Origin: CAYRMV01 sp964425255
GTDB lineage: Bacteria; Bacteroidota; Bacteroidia; Flavobacteriales_D; Crocinitomicaceae
Length of the DNA stretch: 7,722 nucleotides
NCBI GenBank assembly: GCA_964425255.1
Contig: CAYRMV010000156.1
Coordinates: 1 to 7,722 of the forward strand
Direction: 5' to 3'
Shown here: positions 6,768-7,722 of the stretch, piece by piece
How the letters are laid out: every line of letters begins with the position of its first letter
Numbering within the stretch: position 1 is the stretch's first letter
The notes under the pieces: model-generated
Seen by the model: the letters and a program-made list of their open reading frames with translations, nothing else
Told to the model about the DNA's origin: nothing
Database searches by the model: none
Made by a program: the position numbers and the translations under genes

Positions 6768-6797
6768 CAAAGATAGGACAAAAAATGAACTGTCTAA
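6768..6797 (-). promoter_or_regulatory. aroK promoter, near-leaderless
   Basis: On the minus strand, TATCTTTG (6775 down to 6768) is a full match to the Bacteroidota -7 consensus TAnnTTTG. A TTAG at 6797-6794 sits 18 nt upstream as an imperfect -33 element. Only CTTT separates the box from the aroK ATG, so transcription would begin at or next to the start codon. Confidence 0.5.
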
Positions 6798-6810
6798 TCG
6801 AATCTATTTC

Positions 6811-6818
6811 TATCTTTA
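6811..6818 (+). promoter_or_regulatory. Possible -7 box for the dienelactone hydrolase gene
   Basis: TATCTTTA lies 70 nt before the chosen start of the hydrolase gene and faces away from the aroK promoter. It misses the final G of TAnnTTTG, and no TTG lies at the usual distance upstream, so this is tentative. If used, the leader would contain the inverted repeat at 6829-6846. Confidence 0.3.
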
Positions 6819-6828
6819 TTTCATGCTT

Positions 6829-6846
6829 TTGAAATTCTCATTTCAA
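6829..6846. repeat. Short perfect inverted repeat in the divergent intergenic region
   Basis: TTGAAAT (6829-6835) and ATTTCAA (6840-6846) are exact reverse complements separated by TCTC. The 18-bp site lies between the + strand promoter-like box and the hydrolase start. It has the shape of an operator for a dimeric regulator or of a weak leader hairpin, but in AT-rich sequence it could be chance. Confidence 0.45.
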
Positions 6847-6888
6847 CAATTCATCTTAAAAAATGTTAGATTAAAAAAACAAACAATC

Positions 6889-7665
6889 ATGAAAAATTGG
6901 ACATTATTATTTAGCTTTTGCATACTCGGTTTTGCATTTGGACAAAAATTAGACACACTGAATTATGAAGTGGATGGAAAACCATTTCGAGGATATGTGG
7001 TTAAACCAGAAAAAACAACTAAAAACACACAAACTGTTCTGCTTGTGCACGAATGGTGGGGACTCAATGAATACCCAAAAGTGCGCGCTAAACAATTGGC
7101 AAAAGATGGATTCATCGCTATTTGTTTGGATATGTATGGAGCTGATATCGTTGTTGATAATCCGACAGATGCGGGCAAACTAGCTGTTGAAGTATATGCC
7201 GATCCAAACATTTTAAATAAGCGCTTTCAAGCCGGATACACTGCTGCTATGAAAGTTAAAGGAGTAAATTCGGAGCGCGTCGCTGCCATCGGGTATTGTT
7301 TTGGTGGTACAGTTGTGCTCAACGCTGCAAAAATGGGAGCTAACTTAGACGCTGTTGTTAGTTTTCACGGCGGATTGCAAGGTCCCAAGTTAGAAAAAGG
7401 AAAATTGAAAGCATCCGTTCTTGTTTGTAATGGTGCAGCGGACAGCTTTGTACCACAAGCAGATATTGATCAACTTGACATGGAAATGAAAGCAAATCAA
7501 GCAGATTACACATTCATCAATTATGCCGATGCTACCCATGCTTTCACCAATCCATTTTCGACGGAAGTTGGAAAAAAATTCGGAATTCCGATTGCTTTCA
7601 ACGAGTCAGCAGACATGAAAAGTTATGCCGATTTCTTGGATTTTATGAAGAAGAAGGTGAAGTAG
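6889..7665 (+). CDS. Exported dienelactone hydrolase family protein
   Basis: 258 residues with a signal peptide; the mature part (~240) matches the usual length of this alpha/beta-hydrolase family. The catalytic triad is visible: nucleophile Cys137 in GYCFGG (135-140), Asp185 in NGAADSFVP, and His217 in DATHAFTNP. HEWWGLNEY near the front (54-62) holds the conserved Glu55 that positions the Cys in dienelactone hydrolases. The signal is MKNWTLLFSFCILGFAFG with cleavage likely after Gly18 before Gln, so the enzyme is predicted in the periplasm or outside. Characterised relatives open lactone or ester rings, but the true substrate here is unknown. I chose ATG 6889 because it starts the signal peptide cleanly; an in-frame ATG at 6823 would add 22 residues before it. 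The gene is divergent from aroK across 125 nt, and no terminator is visible in the 57 nt after it. Confidence 0.93.
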   Translation: MKNWTLLFSFCILGFAFGQKLDTLNYEVDGKPFRGYVVKPEKTTKNTQTVLLVHEWWGLNEYPKVRAKQLAKDGFIAICLDMYGADIVVDNPTDAGKLAVEVYADPNILNKRFQAGYTAAMKVKGVNSERVAAIGYCFGGTVVLNAAKMGANLDAVVSFHGGLQGPKLEKGKLKASVLVCNGAADSFVPQADIDQLDMEMKANQADYTFINYADATHAFTNPFSTEVGKKFGIPIAFNESADMKSYADFLDFMKKKVK

Positions 7666-7722
7666 ATAAATAGTCTAAATTTTACTTTTCAAGAGATTGC
7701 CCCTTCTATTTGTGGAGTAATC

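Noticed and set aside
6764..6781. Upstream TTG start for aroK adding six residues
   Set aside because: These codons coincide with the TATCTTTG promoter box, and the ATG at 6763 already gives a full-length kinase.
7689..7721. Possible C-terminal end of a minus-strand gene (ITPQIEGAIS then stop)
   Set aside because: Only ten codons are inside the window and another frame is equally open; coding cannot be judged from so little.
7695..7722. Imperfect hairpin at the right edge (GATTGCCCC / GGAGTAATC)
   Set aside because: It has a G-U pair and an A-C mismatch, a 10-nt loop and no visible T run, and the window ends at the arm. It is not enough for a terminator call.
1..7722. Looked for tRNAs, CRISPR repeats, transposase remnants, toxin-antitoxin pairs and riboswitches
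   Set aside because: None seen: no repeat array, no transposase-like protein or long terminal repeats, no small paired genes, and the leaders are too short for known riboswitches.

Overview
The window looks like an ordinary chromosomal stretch from a Bacteroidota member, most likely Flavobacteriales. By eye it is about 38-40% G+C. No Shine-Dalgarno sequences stand out before the starts, there are several short lipoprotein signals, and the sequence TATCTTT, which fits the Bacteroidota -7 consensus TAnnTTTG, recurs upstream of genes. The genus cannot be fixed from this sequence alone. I see no tRNA, rRNA, CRISPR array, insertion sequence or phage gene.

Layout. (a) 1-1808: the C-terminal end of an RND-type inner-membrane efflux permease, then 13 nt later its outer-membrane factor lipoprotein, closed by a strong intrinsic terminator. 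(b) 1825-2836: a promoter-like TATCTTTA, an AT-rich orphan lipoprotein gene, and 35 nt later a TspO/MBR membrane protein. (c) 2904-6245: a tightly packed four-gene run made of low-specificity L-threonine aldolase (ltaE), a secreted protein with a degenerate metallopeptidase-like N-terminus and a beta-rich, barrel-like C-terminus, a lipoprotein, and a four-helix inner-membrane protein. The junctions are a zero-base abutment, an 11-base overlap and a 1-base overlap. (d) 6242-6763, minus strand: shikimate kinase (aroK), whose stop overlaps the last gene of the run by 4 nt. (e) 6889-7665: an exported dienelactone-hydrolase-family protein, divergent from aroK across 125 nt that holds two opposed promoter-like boxes and a perfect short inverted repeat.

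How they fit together. The first two genes form the usual RND export machine with an upstream adaptor that lies outside the window. The three genes after ltaE are all envelope proteins (outer membrane or secreted, lipid-anchored, inner membrane) and are probably made together, so they may act as one unit. I cannot name that function, and ltaE may only be a co-transcribed housekeeping neighbour.

Most notable: the residue before the P-loop lysine in AroK is Ser instead of Gly; the second gene of the run appears to be a DUF922-like domain that has lost its HExxH metal site; and aroK has a promoter box so close to its ATG that its mRNA may be leaderless. I saw no clear evidence of a wholly new system. 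The unnamed three-gene envelope module is the best candidate.
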